Source: Pseudomonadota bacterium
GTDB lineage: Bacteria; Pseudomonadota; Gammaproteobacteria; JAKAQQ01
Reading direction: 5' to 3'
Assembly: GCA_021828425.1 (NCBI GenBank)
Contig: JAKARN010000091.1
Coordinates: 1-6,238, forward strand
DNA: 6,238 nucleotides
Under the pieces are notes generated by a model that saw only the letters and a program-made list of their open reading frames with translations, made no database searches and was not told the origin of the DNA. A program made the translations under genes and the position numbers. Of this stretch, positions 1-5,688 are shown piece after piece. Position 1 is the stretch's first letter, and each line of letters starts with the position of its first letter.

Positions 1-357
1 ATGAGGCGTCCGGAGGGTTTTTGACGTTTTCTGAACGGAATGAAGCGTTTGGGTTGTGCCCGGAACATCATGCAGGCCGTATCCGCGCAGAGAGGTTCGG
101 AACACCAAAATAGTTCAGCGAGGTAGAGATTCCTGCTCACGGGCTTGAACAAAAGGACAGGATAATCTCCGACCCACGAAAACAGTCCGGTCGCTTGCGG
201 AAAAAGTGATACAGAGCCCCACGGCAGATGGTGTACATCGGGTCTCACTTTTGGCGACACGGCAAGCCACAGTGCGTAGTCGCAACGCCTGGAATTGGAA
301 AATCCTCATGAGGCAGATCAGGAACTCGAATCGTGTTCGCGGAGAGGACGGGGGGGC
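1..357. other. Left-edge region without a supportable gene
   Basis: I recognise no coding sequence here. Short open frames exist on both strands, for example an open plus-strand frame from the window edge to a TAG at 111-113. None has a recognisable motif, a convincing start or the GC-rich third positions of the neighbouring genes. By eye, 1-310 is clearly less GC-rich than the genes to its right, which fits non-coding or foreign DNA. The one structured element seen is the inverted repeat at 202-252, listed separately. The plus-strand frame at the edge could be the tail of a gene lying to the left, but 36 codons are too few to judge. Confidence 0.6.
202..252. repeat. Imperfect inverted repeat, possible bidirectional terminator
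   Basis: AAAAGTGA (202-209) is matched exactly by TCACTTTT (245-252). Inside these arms, GA plus CCC (214-215, 217-219) can pair with GGG plus TC (240-244), and GATG/CATC (227-230, 236-239) can form a small apical hairpin. Each strand therefore shows a stem that begins with A residues and ends in a T run, the form of a bidirectional terminator. It lies about 105 bp past the stop of the leftward membrane-protein gene that ends at 358. The stem is interrupted by bulges, so an inactive or mobile-element-derived repeat is also possible. Confidence 0.35.
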
Positions 358-1071
358 TCATCCGGCAGCCGGTCCCTTGCGGGATGCGGAGCGGGCCTTC
401 CAGGTCCGGTGGGCCAGGGGCAGAAGTGTGACCAGGACCACCAGGCCGAGTGCGGTCATGTTCCCCGCGGTCCACGGATCACCCAGCCGGAAGTGCCTGA
501 GGTGCGCACCGAAGTTCGCGAACACGAAACTGCCCGGGATGATCCCCAGAAAGGTGGCGACGAGGTAATCCCGGCTCCGGATCGTGGTCACGGCCGGCAC
601 CAAGTTGACCAGCCAGAACGGGAAGAGGGGAATCAGGCGCAACAGGAGGAGATAGTGGAAGGCATGACCCTCGAACCCGCGGGCCAGAACTGCCGCCTGG
701 GGTCTGCCCTCCAGCCGTCCCCGCACCCAGCGACCCAGGAGCCAGCGCGCAAAGGCGAAGAGCACAAAGGCCCCGACCGTGGCCGAACAGACGACGATCA
801 CGGTCCCGAGCCAGGGGCCAAAGAGAAAGCCGCTCAGGATCGACAGGTACACCGCGACCGGGAGGCTCAGGACCGTGACCAGCGCGTAGAGCCCGCCCAG
901 GAAAAAGGCGGAACGGATGGTGTGCTGGCGGACGGCCGCGTGAAGTCCGGAAAGGAACCGGGCGGGGTGGAGGGCATCCAGCCTTTCCAGAAGACCCACT
1001 CGCCACGCACCCAAAATCAAAAGGACCAGTGCGACAACCACCCCCACACGGGTGGCGAGACGCCGGTTCAT
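358..1071 (-). CDS. VTT-domain (TVP38/TMEM64, SNARE-associated type) membrane protein
   Basis: This is a 237-residue integral inner-membrane protein of the VTT family (TVP38/TMEM64, related to DedA). Hydrophobic helices are visible at about 9-27, 55-78, 86-110, 138-160, 168-188 and 205-221. Family hallmarks are the segment at 68-90 with LSLPVAVYL and SGFLFGPWLG, the motif RLIPLFPFWLVNL (145-157), and GIIPGSFVFANFG (176-188). DedA/VTT proteins are linked to lipid scrambling and membrane homeostasis, but the substrate of this subgroup is not established and cannot be read here. The ATG at 1071-1069 is chosen because it precedes the first helix; the open frame further upstream overlaps the DUF1499 gene and looks like chance. 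A GGAG (1090-1087) lies 15 nt before the start, with a small inverted repeat between them. It is the last gene of the leftward group, 49 bp after the DUF1499 gene. Confidence 0.9.
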   Translation of the reverse strand: MNRRLATRVGVVVALVLLILGAWRVGLLERLDALHPARFLSGLHAAVRQHTIRSAFFLGGLYALVTVLSLPVAVYLSILSGFLFGPWLGTVIVVCSATVGAFVLFAFARWLLGRWVRGRLEGRPQAAVLARGFEGHAFHYLLLLRLIPLFPFWLVNLVPAVTTIRSRDYLVATFLGIIPGSFVFANFGAHLRHFRLGDPWTAGNMTALGLVVLVTLLPLAHRTWKARSASRKGPAAG

Positions 1072-1074
1072 GGA

Positions 1075-1086
1075 CGGGATGTCCCG
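1075..1086 (-). promoter_or_regulatory. Small hairpin between Shine-Dalgarno site and start of the VTT gene
   Basis: On the minus strand the 12 bases CGGGACATCCCG form an inverted repeat with a 4-bp stem and an ACAT loop. It lies between GGAG at 1090-1087 and the ATG at 1071. The linear spacing of 15 nt is long for a Shine-Dalgarno site, and folding the hairpin would bring GGAG much nearer the start. The repeat is seen directly; any role in translation is inference. Confidence 0.3.
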
Positions 1087-1120
1087 CTCCCGCCCCGTGG
1101 GCGGGCGGACCGATCCGGCA

Positions 1121-2017
1121 TCAGCCGTGATGCAGCCGGGTCTTGAGCTGCCGCATATAGTGTTCCACGCGGGAGGCATTGTGCCCGATGTCCGACAGGC
1201 CGATGCGTGATTCCGAACGCATGTCGACCCGCACCCCGCCGGGCACCTTCTCGATCCGGATCGCGACATCGTCCTTGAAACCGAACCAGGCCGTGCGGGC
1301 GACCGCCTCGATCCGTCCGGTTCCGGGACTGGCAAAGGCCACCTGCCAACCCCGTTTCCGGACCAGGGCGAGGGCCTTGGCATAGGCCTTCGACCGGCTC
1401 ACGCCGTTCAGGATGAGGGGACGGACCATCGGGTAGTAGACTTCCTGGACCGTAAACAGGCAACGGGCATTCCAGTGCACACAGCTCTGGACCACCTGGG
1501 CCGCGTGCGGGTTTATCCGTCCGTGTCCCCGGGTGGCAAAAGCCACCACGGCTTCCCGTTCGATCCGCCGGGCCTGGGGGTTGCCGTCGCCATAAATCGG
1601 GCTGTTCGGCACGTGCTGGAGGCGCGGCAGGAGCGCGGTGAAGGCCGGCGGGTGCAAGGGATCGGTCGTGATGTCATGGATGGGCGGGACGGATTCGGCC
1701 TTGAGCAACCAGAAAAAGGGCACAGCGAAGCAAAAAATCCCGGCGATGGCCAGAACCACGTTGGCCAGAAGGAGCTTGGTGCGATGGGCATAGACCGAGG
1801 CAATGACCGAGATGATGCCGAAAACGAGTGTCAGGACTCCCAGGTAGGCTCCATCACGGATGGACTGGAACGCCGCTCCGAGAGACAGCCAATGGGCTCG
1901 GTAGAGCGGTCCCGGCAGGATGGTGAGGGCGGCGGCCAGGAGGGCCAGGACCAGGGTAATCACCGACAGCCAGAAGGCCGTCATCTGGGAACGCTTGGAG
2001 GGAACGGGGTGGATCAT
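1121..2017 (-). CDS. DUF1499 domain protein with N-terminal membrane region
   Basis: A 298-residue protein with three predicted membrane helices (about 12-36, 58-76, 83-105) followed by a soluble DUF1499 domain. The domain is recognised by IHDITTDPLHPPAF (113-126), by RIEAVARTAWFGFKDDVAIRI (split around 235-255), and by the run around 263-285 containing VDMRSESRIG and SDIGHNASRVEHY. DUF1499 has no established biochemical function, so I assign none. Between the two DUF1499 blocks there is a stretch (about 148-190) with two cysteines, C179 and C186, that looks longer than usual for the family. A GTG at 2023-2021 is also in frame, but GAGG ends only 2 nt before it and lies 8 nt before the ATG at 2017, so the ATG is preferred. 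It lies 92 bp after the CNNM/CBS gene and 49 bp before the VTT gene. Confidence 0.85.
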   Translation of the reverse strand: MIHPVPSKRSQMTAFWLSVITLVLALLAAALTILPGPLYRAHWLSLGAAFQSIRDGAYLGVLTLVFGIISVIASVYAHRTKLLLANVVLAIAGIFCFAVPFFWLLKAESVPPIHDITTDPLHPPAFTALLPRLQHVPNSPIYGDGNPQARRIEREAVVAFATRGHGRINPHAAQVVQSCVHWNARCLFTVQEVYYPMVRPLILNGVSRSKAYAKALALVRKRGWQVAFASPGTGRIEAVARTAWFGFKDDVAIRIEKVPGGVRVDMRSESRIGLSDIGHNASRVEHYMRQLKTRLHHG

Positions 2018-2063
2018 GGTCACGACCTCGGGATAAGCGCCCTATCTTAGCGCGACTTGGGGT

Positions 2064-2082
2064 CGGGAGCGATCCTCTCCCG
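2064..2082. other. Hairpin in the gap between the CNNM/CBS and DUF1499 genes
   Basis: CGGGAG (2064-2069) and CTCCCG (2077-2082) form a perfect 6-bp stem with a 7-base loop, 28 bp past the stop of the CNNM/CBS gene on the minus strand. No T run follows on that strand, so it is not a normal intrinsic terminator. It could stabilise or process an operon transcript, or be chance in GC-rich DNA. Confidence 0.25.
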
Positions 2083-2109
2083 TGGGTGCCCTGCGGGCGG
2101 GACCTCCCC

Positions 2110-3453
2110 CTAGCCGGTCTCTTCCCCTTCCCGGTTCGGTGGCCTGTCCGGCGGGGGCTCGGCCGCGTCCGCCGCCTCCTGCCGGACCCGGACCCGGACG
2201 ATCCGGTGTTTCTGCATGGCCAGGATCTCGAAGTGGAAGCCCATCACCCGACAGCTGTCTCCGGCCTCCGGGATCCGTCCGAACGTCTGCAACAGAAAAC
2301 CGGCCAGGGTGCGGTAGTCACTGTTCGGCCGGGGGGCAAAGCCCGGCGTCTTGAGCAGTTCGGCGACCCGCTCGAGCGCCAGCTGTCCGCCCAGCACCCA
2401 GACGCCGGGGGATTCCTCGACGGCCTCCCCGATGCGCGCGGCATGGGAGGGCAGGAGCCCGACGATGGCCTTGAGCAGGTCGTAGCGGGTGACGAGTCCT
2501 TCGATGTCCCCGTACTCGTCCACGATGAGCGCCACATGCTGCTGCTCGCGTTCGAGCAGTTCCCAGAGGTTCAGGGGCGAGGCCGTGCTCGGGAGGTAGA
2601 GTGCCGGCCGCAACAGGCGGGGGATGGAGGCCGCCTCGACCGGGAGCCCCCGTCGCACGAAATCGCGCCGGTCGAGGATGCCCAGGATGTGCCCGAGGCC
2701 GTCCCGGCAGACGGGAAAGGAGTTGTGGCGGGACTCCATCAGGGTCTCGCGCGAGAGCTCGAAGGGCACGTTGAGGTCGATCGCCGCAATGTCGACGCGC
2801 GGGGTCATGATCGGGGTCAGGTCCTCGTCGTCGAGCCGGAGGACACTGGCCACGAGCGCCGGCTCGAAGGGTGCGAACACGCCTGCGAGACTGCCCTGCT
2901 CGAGGAGGGAACGGAGTTCCTCCGGGCTGACCCCGGGATCCGCGACCCGCCCCTTGGGCAGGGTCCAGTAGAGGACGAGGTTGCTCACGCGGTTCAGGGC
3001 ACTGGCCACCGGGGAGACGAGCCGTGCCAGAAGATGAAGCGGCCGGGCCACCCAGAGCGCGGCCCGTTCCGGGTTGAGGAGGGCCAGGCGCTTCGGGATG
3101 AGTTCGCCGAAAAGAATCGACAGGAGGGTGATTCCGGTGATGAGGAGCGCAAGGCCGAGACTGTGGGCCACGGGGGCCACCCAGGAAAGCCTGAGCAGGA
3201 GCCCCGTCACCCGGTTGGCCAGTCCGCTTTCCCCGAAGGCACCCACCAGGATGGTGATGGCGGTGATCCCGATCTGGATGGCCGGGAAAAACCGCCCGGG
3301 TTCGGTGACGAGCGCGATGGCGGGACGGGCCCGCCGGTCCCCGCGGCCGATCCGTTCCAGCCGATGCCGCCGCGAGGCCACGATCGCCATCTCGGCGAGT
3401 GAGAACCACCCGTTCAGGAGGATCAGGAGGGCGAGGATGAGAAGCGTAATCAC
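2110..3453 (-). CDS. CNNM (DUF21)/CBS-pair/CorC-HlyC family transporter-like protein
   Basis: A 447-residue inner-membrane protein with the full family layout. The CNNM (DUF21) region covers about 1-165, with hydrophobic segments near 1-22, 55-75, 98-117 and 135-165. It carries the conserved patterns NGWFSLAEMA (14-23) and FGELIPKRLAL (115-125). A cytoplasmic CBS pair follows (about 209-333), with LTPIMTPRVDI (212-222) opening the first and VALIVDEYGDIEGLVT (307-322) in the second. The C-terminal CorC/HlyC domain spans about 343-425. The last 20 or so residues are a charged, proline-rich tail. Relatives are tied to Mg2+ and Co2+ efflux and resistance, with adenine nucleotides bound by the CBS pair; the ion here is not determined. 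'Hemolysin' is a historical label. The start is GTG at 3453-3451, supported by AGGA 8 nt upstream. The rubredoxin gene ends 96 bp upstream in the same direction. Confidence 0.93.
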   Translation of the reverse strand: MITLLILALLILLNGWFSLAEMAIVASRRHRLERIGRGDRRARPAIALVTEPGRFFPAIQIGITAITILVGAFGESGLANRVTGLLLRLSWVAPVAHSLGLALLITGITLLSILFGELIPKRLALLNPERAALWVARPLHLLARLVSPVASALNRVSNLVLYWTLPKGRVADPGVSPEELRSLLEQGSLAGVFAPFEPALVASVLRLDDEDLTPIMTPRVDIAAIDLNVPFELSRETLMESRHNSFPVCRDGLGHILGILDRRDFVRRGLPVEAASIPRLLRPALYLPSTASPLNLWELLEREQQHVALIVDEYGDIEGLVTRYDLLKAIVGLLPSHAARIGEAVEESPGVWVLGGQLALERVAELLKTPGFAPRPNSDYRTLAGFLLQTFGRIPEAGDSCRVMGFHFEILAMQKHRIVRVRVRQEAADAAEPPPDRPPNREGEETG

Positions 3454-3478
3454 CCCGGTCTTCCTGCGCGGCGGGTCG

Positions 3479-3517
3479 CCCCGGGAAAGCGCCCGGGGGT
3501 CAAAACCCGGAAACGGG
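3479..3517 (-). terminator. Two small hairpins after the rubredoxin gene, weak terminator candidate
   Basis: Reading leftward from the rubredoxin stop, CCCG-TTTC-CGGG (3517-3506) is followed directly by TTTTG, the shape of a weak intrinsic terminator with only a 4-bp stem. Next comes a 7-bp stem, CCCCGGG paired with CCCGGGG (3479-3485 and 3492-3498), with a 6-base loop and no T run. At best I expect partial termination between rubredoxin and the CNNM/CBS gene. In DNA this GC-rich, chance stems are common. Confidence 0.25.
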
Positions 3518-3549
3518 ACTTCGAGTGGGGGTCGGGGTCGGGATCCACG

Positions 3550-3714
3550 TTAAATTTCGATCATCTCGAAATCTTCCTTGCAGGCACCGCAGTCCGGGCA
3601 GGCCCAGGTCTCGGGAACATTCCCCCAGGGGGTTCCCGGTTCAATCCCGGATCCGGGATGGCCTTTTTCTTCCTCATAGATGAACCCGCAAATCACGCAC
3701 ATATACGTTTTCAT
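3550..3714 (-). CDS. rubA: Rubredoxin
   Basis: A 54-residue rubredoxin, the usual length for this family of small cytoplasmic one-electron carriers with a single Fe(Cys)4 centre. The two ligand motifs are CVICG (6-10) and CPDCG (39-43), giving ligands C6, C9, C39 and C42. The middle segment has the family pattern GIEPGTPW (23-30) and PETWACP (34-40), and the end FEMIEI is typical. A fifth cysteine, C45, sits three residues after the last ligand. The start ATG at 3714-3712 gives the normal MKTYMC N-terminus; upstream there is only a weak AGGCGG-like Shine-Dalgarno. It is divergent from thiD across 120 bp and lies upstream of the CNNM/CBS gene. The redox partner cannot be told from this window. 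Confidence 0.96.
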   Translation of the reverse strand: MKTYMCVICGFIYEEEKGHPGSGIEPGTPWGNVPETWACPDCGACKEDFEMIEI

Positions 3715-3733
3715 GCCCGCCTGTTCGAGAAAT

Positions 3734-3762
3734 TTGCACTTTCAAAAGATCTCAATTAGTAT
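3734..3762 (+). promoter_or_regulatory. Candidate thiDE promoter in the rubredoxin/thiD divergent gap
   Basis: The gap between the divergent genes has an AT-richer core at about 3730-3772. In it TTGCAC (3734-3739) and TAGTAT (3757-3762) are 17 bp apart, matching sigma70 consensus at 3 of 6 and 4 of 6 positions. This is the best pairing I find toward thiD, but it is weak. The rubredoxin promoter must also lie here or overlap it; I find no clear match on the minus strand. Confidence 0.3.
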
Positions 3763-3782
3763 TCCATATTCGCCTGCCAAAA

Positions 3783-3793
3783 GACAGTCTGTC
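3783..3793. promoter_or_regulatory. 11-bp palindrome GACAGTCTGTC, possible operator
   Basis: GACAG and CTGTC are perfect inverted arms around a central T. The site lies about 20 bp downstream of the candidate thiD -10 box. The half-site AGACAG recurs at 3797-3802. The position would suit a repressor binding site in the leader, but I recognise no named regulator. Chance remains plausible for arms of 5 bp. Confidence 0.2.
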
Positions 3794-3834
3794 CAGGAGA
3801 CAGCCTGCCGGGTCGCATTCCGGATCTCCGCCGC

Positions 3835-4632
3835 ATGCCTGCCGCTGTCCCACCCGTCGCCCTCTTCATCGGTGGTCACGACCCTTCGGGCGGCGCCGGG
3901 CTCGTGGCCGACATCCAGACCGCAACCCAGCTCGGGGTCCACCCGCTGACCCTGGTTTCCGCACTGACGGACCAGGATACGGAAAACGTTTTCGAGATGC
4001 GGCCCGTGGATCCCGGCTTCCTCGAGACCGCCTTCACCCGGATCCTGGCTGACTGCCCTCCCGCCTGCCTCAAGATCGGGCTCATCGGATCCCCCGCGCT
4101 GGTCAAAACCCTGGCCCGCCTCCTCGCCGGGCATCCGGAGCTTCCCGTGGTTTTCGATCCCGTCCTGCGTGCCAGCGGGGGATTCGAATTCGGGCGGATC
4201 CCGGAATGGGTCGAGGCCATCCGCCACGATTTGCTGAGGCACATCACGCTGCTCACCCCGAACCAGGCGGAACTCGCGCAGCTCGCACCCGGTGCCGCGA
4301 CACCCGATGCGGCGGCACGATCGCTCCTGGACCAGGGCGTCCATGCCGTCCTCGTCACCGGGGCGGACCAGGCGCCCGGCTCACCGGAGGTCACAGTCTC
4401 GCTCCACCTCGATTCGCACCCCCCCAAGATCTGGCACGACGTGCGGCTCCCGGGTGCCTTCCACGGCTCGGGCTGCACGCTCGCCGCCGCCATCACGAGC
4501 CTTCTGGCGCGCGACTTTCCCCTCGAGCGGGCCATCCGGACGGCCCTGCACTGGACCCACGGCACCCTCCTCCACGCCCCGGCTCTCGGACGGGGCGGAC
4601 GGATCCCGTTCCGGCTTTCCCCACCCCGATGA
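3835..4632 (+). CDS. thiD: Hydroxymethylpyrimidine/phosphomethylpyrimidine kinase ThiD
   Basis: A 265-residue ribokinase-fold kinase that phosphorylates 4-amino-5-hydroxymethyl-2-methylpyrimidine to HMP-P and then HMP-PP in the cytoplasm, supplying the pyrimidine half of thiamine. Visible motifs are HDPSGGAG (15-22) near the N-terminus, in place of the common SDSSGGAG; KIGLIGS (80-86); VVFDPVL (105-111); TPNQAE (141-146); and VLVTGA (172-177). The anion-hole and catalytic segment is HGSGCT (210-215), with C214 at the conserved cysteine position. Length is normal for the stand-alone enzyme. The ATG at 3835 has no close Shine-Dalgarno; AGGAGA (3795-3800) is 34 nt away and can pair with TCTCC (3825-3829). 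A rarer upstream start cannot be excluded, but the motif spacing suits this one. It overlaps thiE by 4 bp. Confidence 0.95.
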   Translation: MPAAVPPVALFIGGHDPSGGAGLVADIQTATQLGVHPLTLVSALTDQDTENVFEMRPVDPGFLETAFTRILADCPPACLKIGLIGSPALVKTLARLLAGHPELPVVFDPVLRASGGFEFGRIPEWVEAIRHDLLRHITLLTPNQAELAQLAPGAATPDAAARSLLDQGVHAVLVTGADQAPGSPEVTVSLHLDSHPPKIWHDVRLPGAFHGSGCTLAAAITSLLARDFPLERAIRTALHWTHGTLLHAPALGRGGRIPFRLSPPR

Positions 4633-5261
4633 ATGCGCCGCCGCGCGGGGTGTACCTGATTGTCGATCCGGCCGGGCATGACCGCCACGGCCAGGACGAC
4701 CTCCTCGAGCGCTTGCTGGACGCGGGCGTGCGCGTTGTGCAACTGCGGGACAAGGAGCGGATCCCGGCTCGTTCCACAACTTTTGCCCGCCGTCTGCTCG
4801 CACTCTGCCGGGCCCGGGGTGTGCCCCTCCTCGTCAATGACGATCCCGTCTGGGCCCGCGACCTCGGCGCCGATGGTGTCCATCTCGGAGCGCATGATGG
4901 CGCGATCCGCGAAGCCCGCGCACTGCTCGGGCCGGACGCCTGGATCGGGGCCTCCGCATACGCCGATCTCAATCGCGCCCGGGAAGCCATCCGCGAAGGG
5001 GCCGATTACGTGGCCCTGGGGAGCCTCTTCCCGTCCGTGACCAAGCCCCACGCCCCCCGCGCGAGCCTGGACCTCATCCGGGAAGCCCGCCGGACGCTCG
5101 AGCGGCCGGTCTGCGCCATCGGCGGCATCCGGCCGGATAATGCCCGCTCCGTCATGACCGCCGGGGCGGACTGGGCGGCGGTCATTTCCGCGGTCTGGGA
5201 TGCACCCGATCCCCTGGCCGCGACGCGGGATCTGGTTGCGGCCTGCACGGTTGGGGGGTGA
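4629..5261 (+). CDS. thiE: Thiamine-phosphate synthase ThiE
   Basis: A 210-residue TIM-barrel enzyme that joins HMP-PP to hydroxyethylthiazole phosphate, releasing pyrophosphate and giving thiamine monophosphate. Family motifs in order are VYLIVDP (8-14), VVQLRDK (36-42), LLVNDD (67-72), GADGVHLG (80-87), IGASAY (106-111), GADYVALGSLFPSVTK (124-139) and PVCAIGGI (160-167), followed by GADWAAVISAV (179-189). The NDD replaces the NDR of many homologues. Length is normal. The ATG at 4629 overlaps the thiD stop as ATGA and has no Shine-Dalgarno of its own, so translation is probably coupled to thiD. The open frame extends far upstream inside thiD, but that part is out of frame with the real kinase and gives no ThiE-like sequence. 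ThiD supplies its substrate directly. Confidence 0.96.
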   Translation: MNAPPRGVYLIVDPAGHDRHGQDDLLERLLDAGVRVVQLRDKERIPARSTTFARRLLALCRARGVPLLVNDDPVWARDLGADGVHLGAHDGAIREARALLGPDAWIGASAYADLNRAREAIREGADYVALGSLFPSVTKPHAPRASLDLIREARRTLERPVCAIGGIRPDNARSVMTAGADWAAVISAVWDAPDPLAATRDLVAACTVGG

Positions 5262-5546
5262 GAAGAGACGGGCGACCCCAGTGAGCTTGGCCCCAAACCG
5301 TCACCCTCACCCGTTGCAGGAAACGCCACCCTCCGTATTTCCGTGACACGGCCTCCAGTCTCCGGGCAGACCGAGAGTGCGGCCCTCGCCGGGTCGGGGG
5401 AGGAAGACACCGACGGGTTCAAGTCGGCCGCGGGCCAGTCAATAAAGCACTCGAGTTGCCCCGGCGAGCGGGCATGGGGCCAGACTCCCATCGCGCTCAT
5501 TCTCGCCTCATGCCGCAAAACAGCCCCTGATCCTCCTCCCCCAAGG

Positions 5547-5588
5547 GACATTTCAGCTTTGCACAAAAGGTGACATCCGTGAATTGCA
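5547..5588 (+). repeat. Two GACAT-N7-TTGCA boxes with 25-bp period
   Basis: Copy one is at 5547-5563 and copy two at 5572-5588. Both have GACAT, seven variable bases and TTGCA, starting exactly 25 bp apart. More GACA words follow at 5591 and 5605, the latter inside the -35 box of the candidate promoter. Repeated boxes like this occur at ends of some insertion sequences, such as IS21-like elements, where transposase binds, and also as tandem operators. No transposase gene is visible in the window, so a leftover element end is only one reading. Confidence 0.4.
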
Positions 5589-5602
5589 TTGACAATTGCC
5601 AT

Positions 5603-5631
5603 TTGACACCCTGACCACAAAGGGGTATGAG
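5603..5631 (+). promoter_or_regulatory. Sigma70-like promoter for the YVTN gene
   Basis: A perfect -35 box TTGACA (5603-5608) is followed after 17 bp by TATGAG (5626-5631), matching the -10 consensus at 4 of 6 positions including the key A at position 2. It lies about 58 bp ahead of the YVTN start, in the only clearly AT-richer stretch. A second TTGACA at 5589-5594 has no -10 at proper spacing. This is the best promoter match in the window. Confidence 0.5.
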
Positions 5632-5673
5632 AGAAGTTGGAAAAGAAGTCGGCTCTTGCAAGCCAGTAGATCA

Positions 5674-5680
5674 AGGGAGG
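5674..5680 (+). promoter_or_regulatory. Strong Shine-Dalgarno site of the YVTN gene
   Basis: AGGGAGG lies 8 nt before the ATG at 5689 and fixes that start. It is much stronger than the sites ahead of thiD and rubredoxin, suggesting efficient translation. Confidence 0.75.
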
Positions 5681-5688
5681 GGAAGCGT

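Larger units (their letters stand above)
5262..5688. other. Intergenic region between thiE and the YVTN gene
   Basis: No gene is supported in these 427 bases. Short open frames on both strands show no motif I recognise and have no good ribosome site. The left part (to about 5540) is GC-rich like the genes. From about 5545 the DNA becomes AT-richer and holds the paired GACAT-N7-TTGCA boxes, the candidate promoter and the Shine-Dalgarno listed separately. No intrinsic terminator follows thiE: C5248-G5256 can pair with C5291-G5300 with one bulge, but the loop is 34 bases and no T run follows. The region could hold remnants of an insertion. Confidence 0.55.

Noticed and set aside
113..150. GTTCAGC / GCTTGAAC inverted repeat as a terminator or tRNA fragment
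   Set aside because: Only 7 pairs with a bulge, a 24-base loop and no proper T run; no tRNA arms fit.
2018..2023. GTG at 2023 as the start of the DUF1499 protein
   Set aside because: GAGG would be only 2 nt from the GTG but is 8 nt from the ATG at 2017, so the ATG is the better start.
2086..3402. Long plus-strand open frame opposite the CNNM/CBS gene
   Set aside because: The minus-strand protein has full family motifs over the whole span; the plus-strand translation is low-complexity Gly/Asp/Glu/Arg typical of an antisense shadow.
4206..4628. Possible N-terminal extension of ThiE inside thiD
   Set aside because: It is read out of frame with the well-supported kinase, its translation is Pro/Arg/Gly-rich, and the ATGA overlap gives a normal-length ThiE.
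5415..5427. GGGTTCAAGTCGG resembling a tRNA T-arm
   Set aside because: The flanking bases do not form the 5-bp T stem, and no acceptor or anticodon stem could be found around it.
5343..5573. Plus-strand open frame of 76 codons between thiE and the YVTN gene
   Set aside because: No convincing Shine-Dalgarno, no motif I recognise, and it runs through the repeated boxes at 5547-5573.
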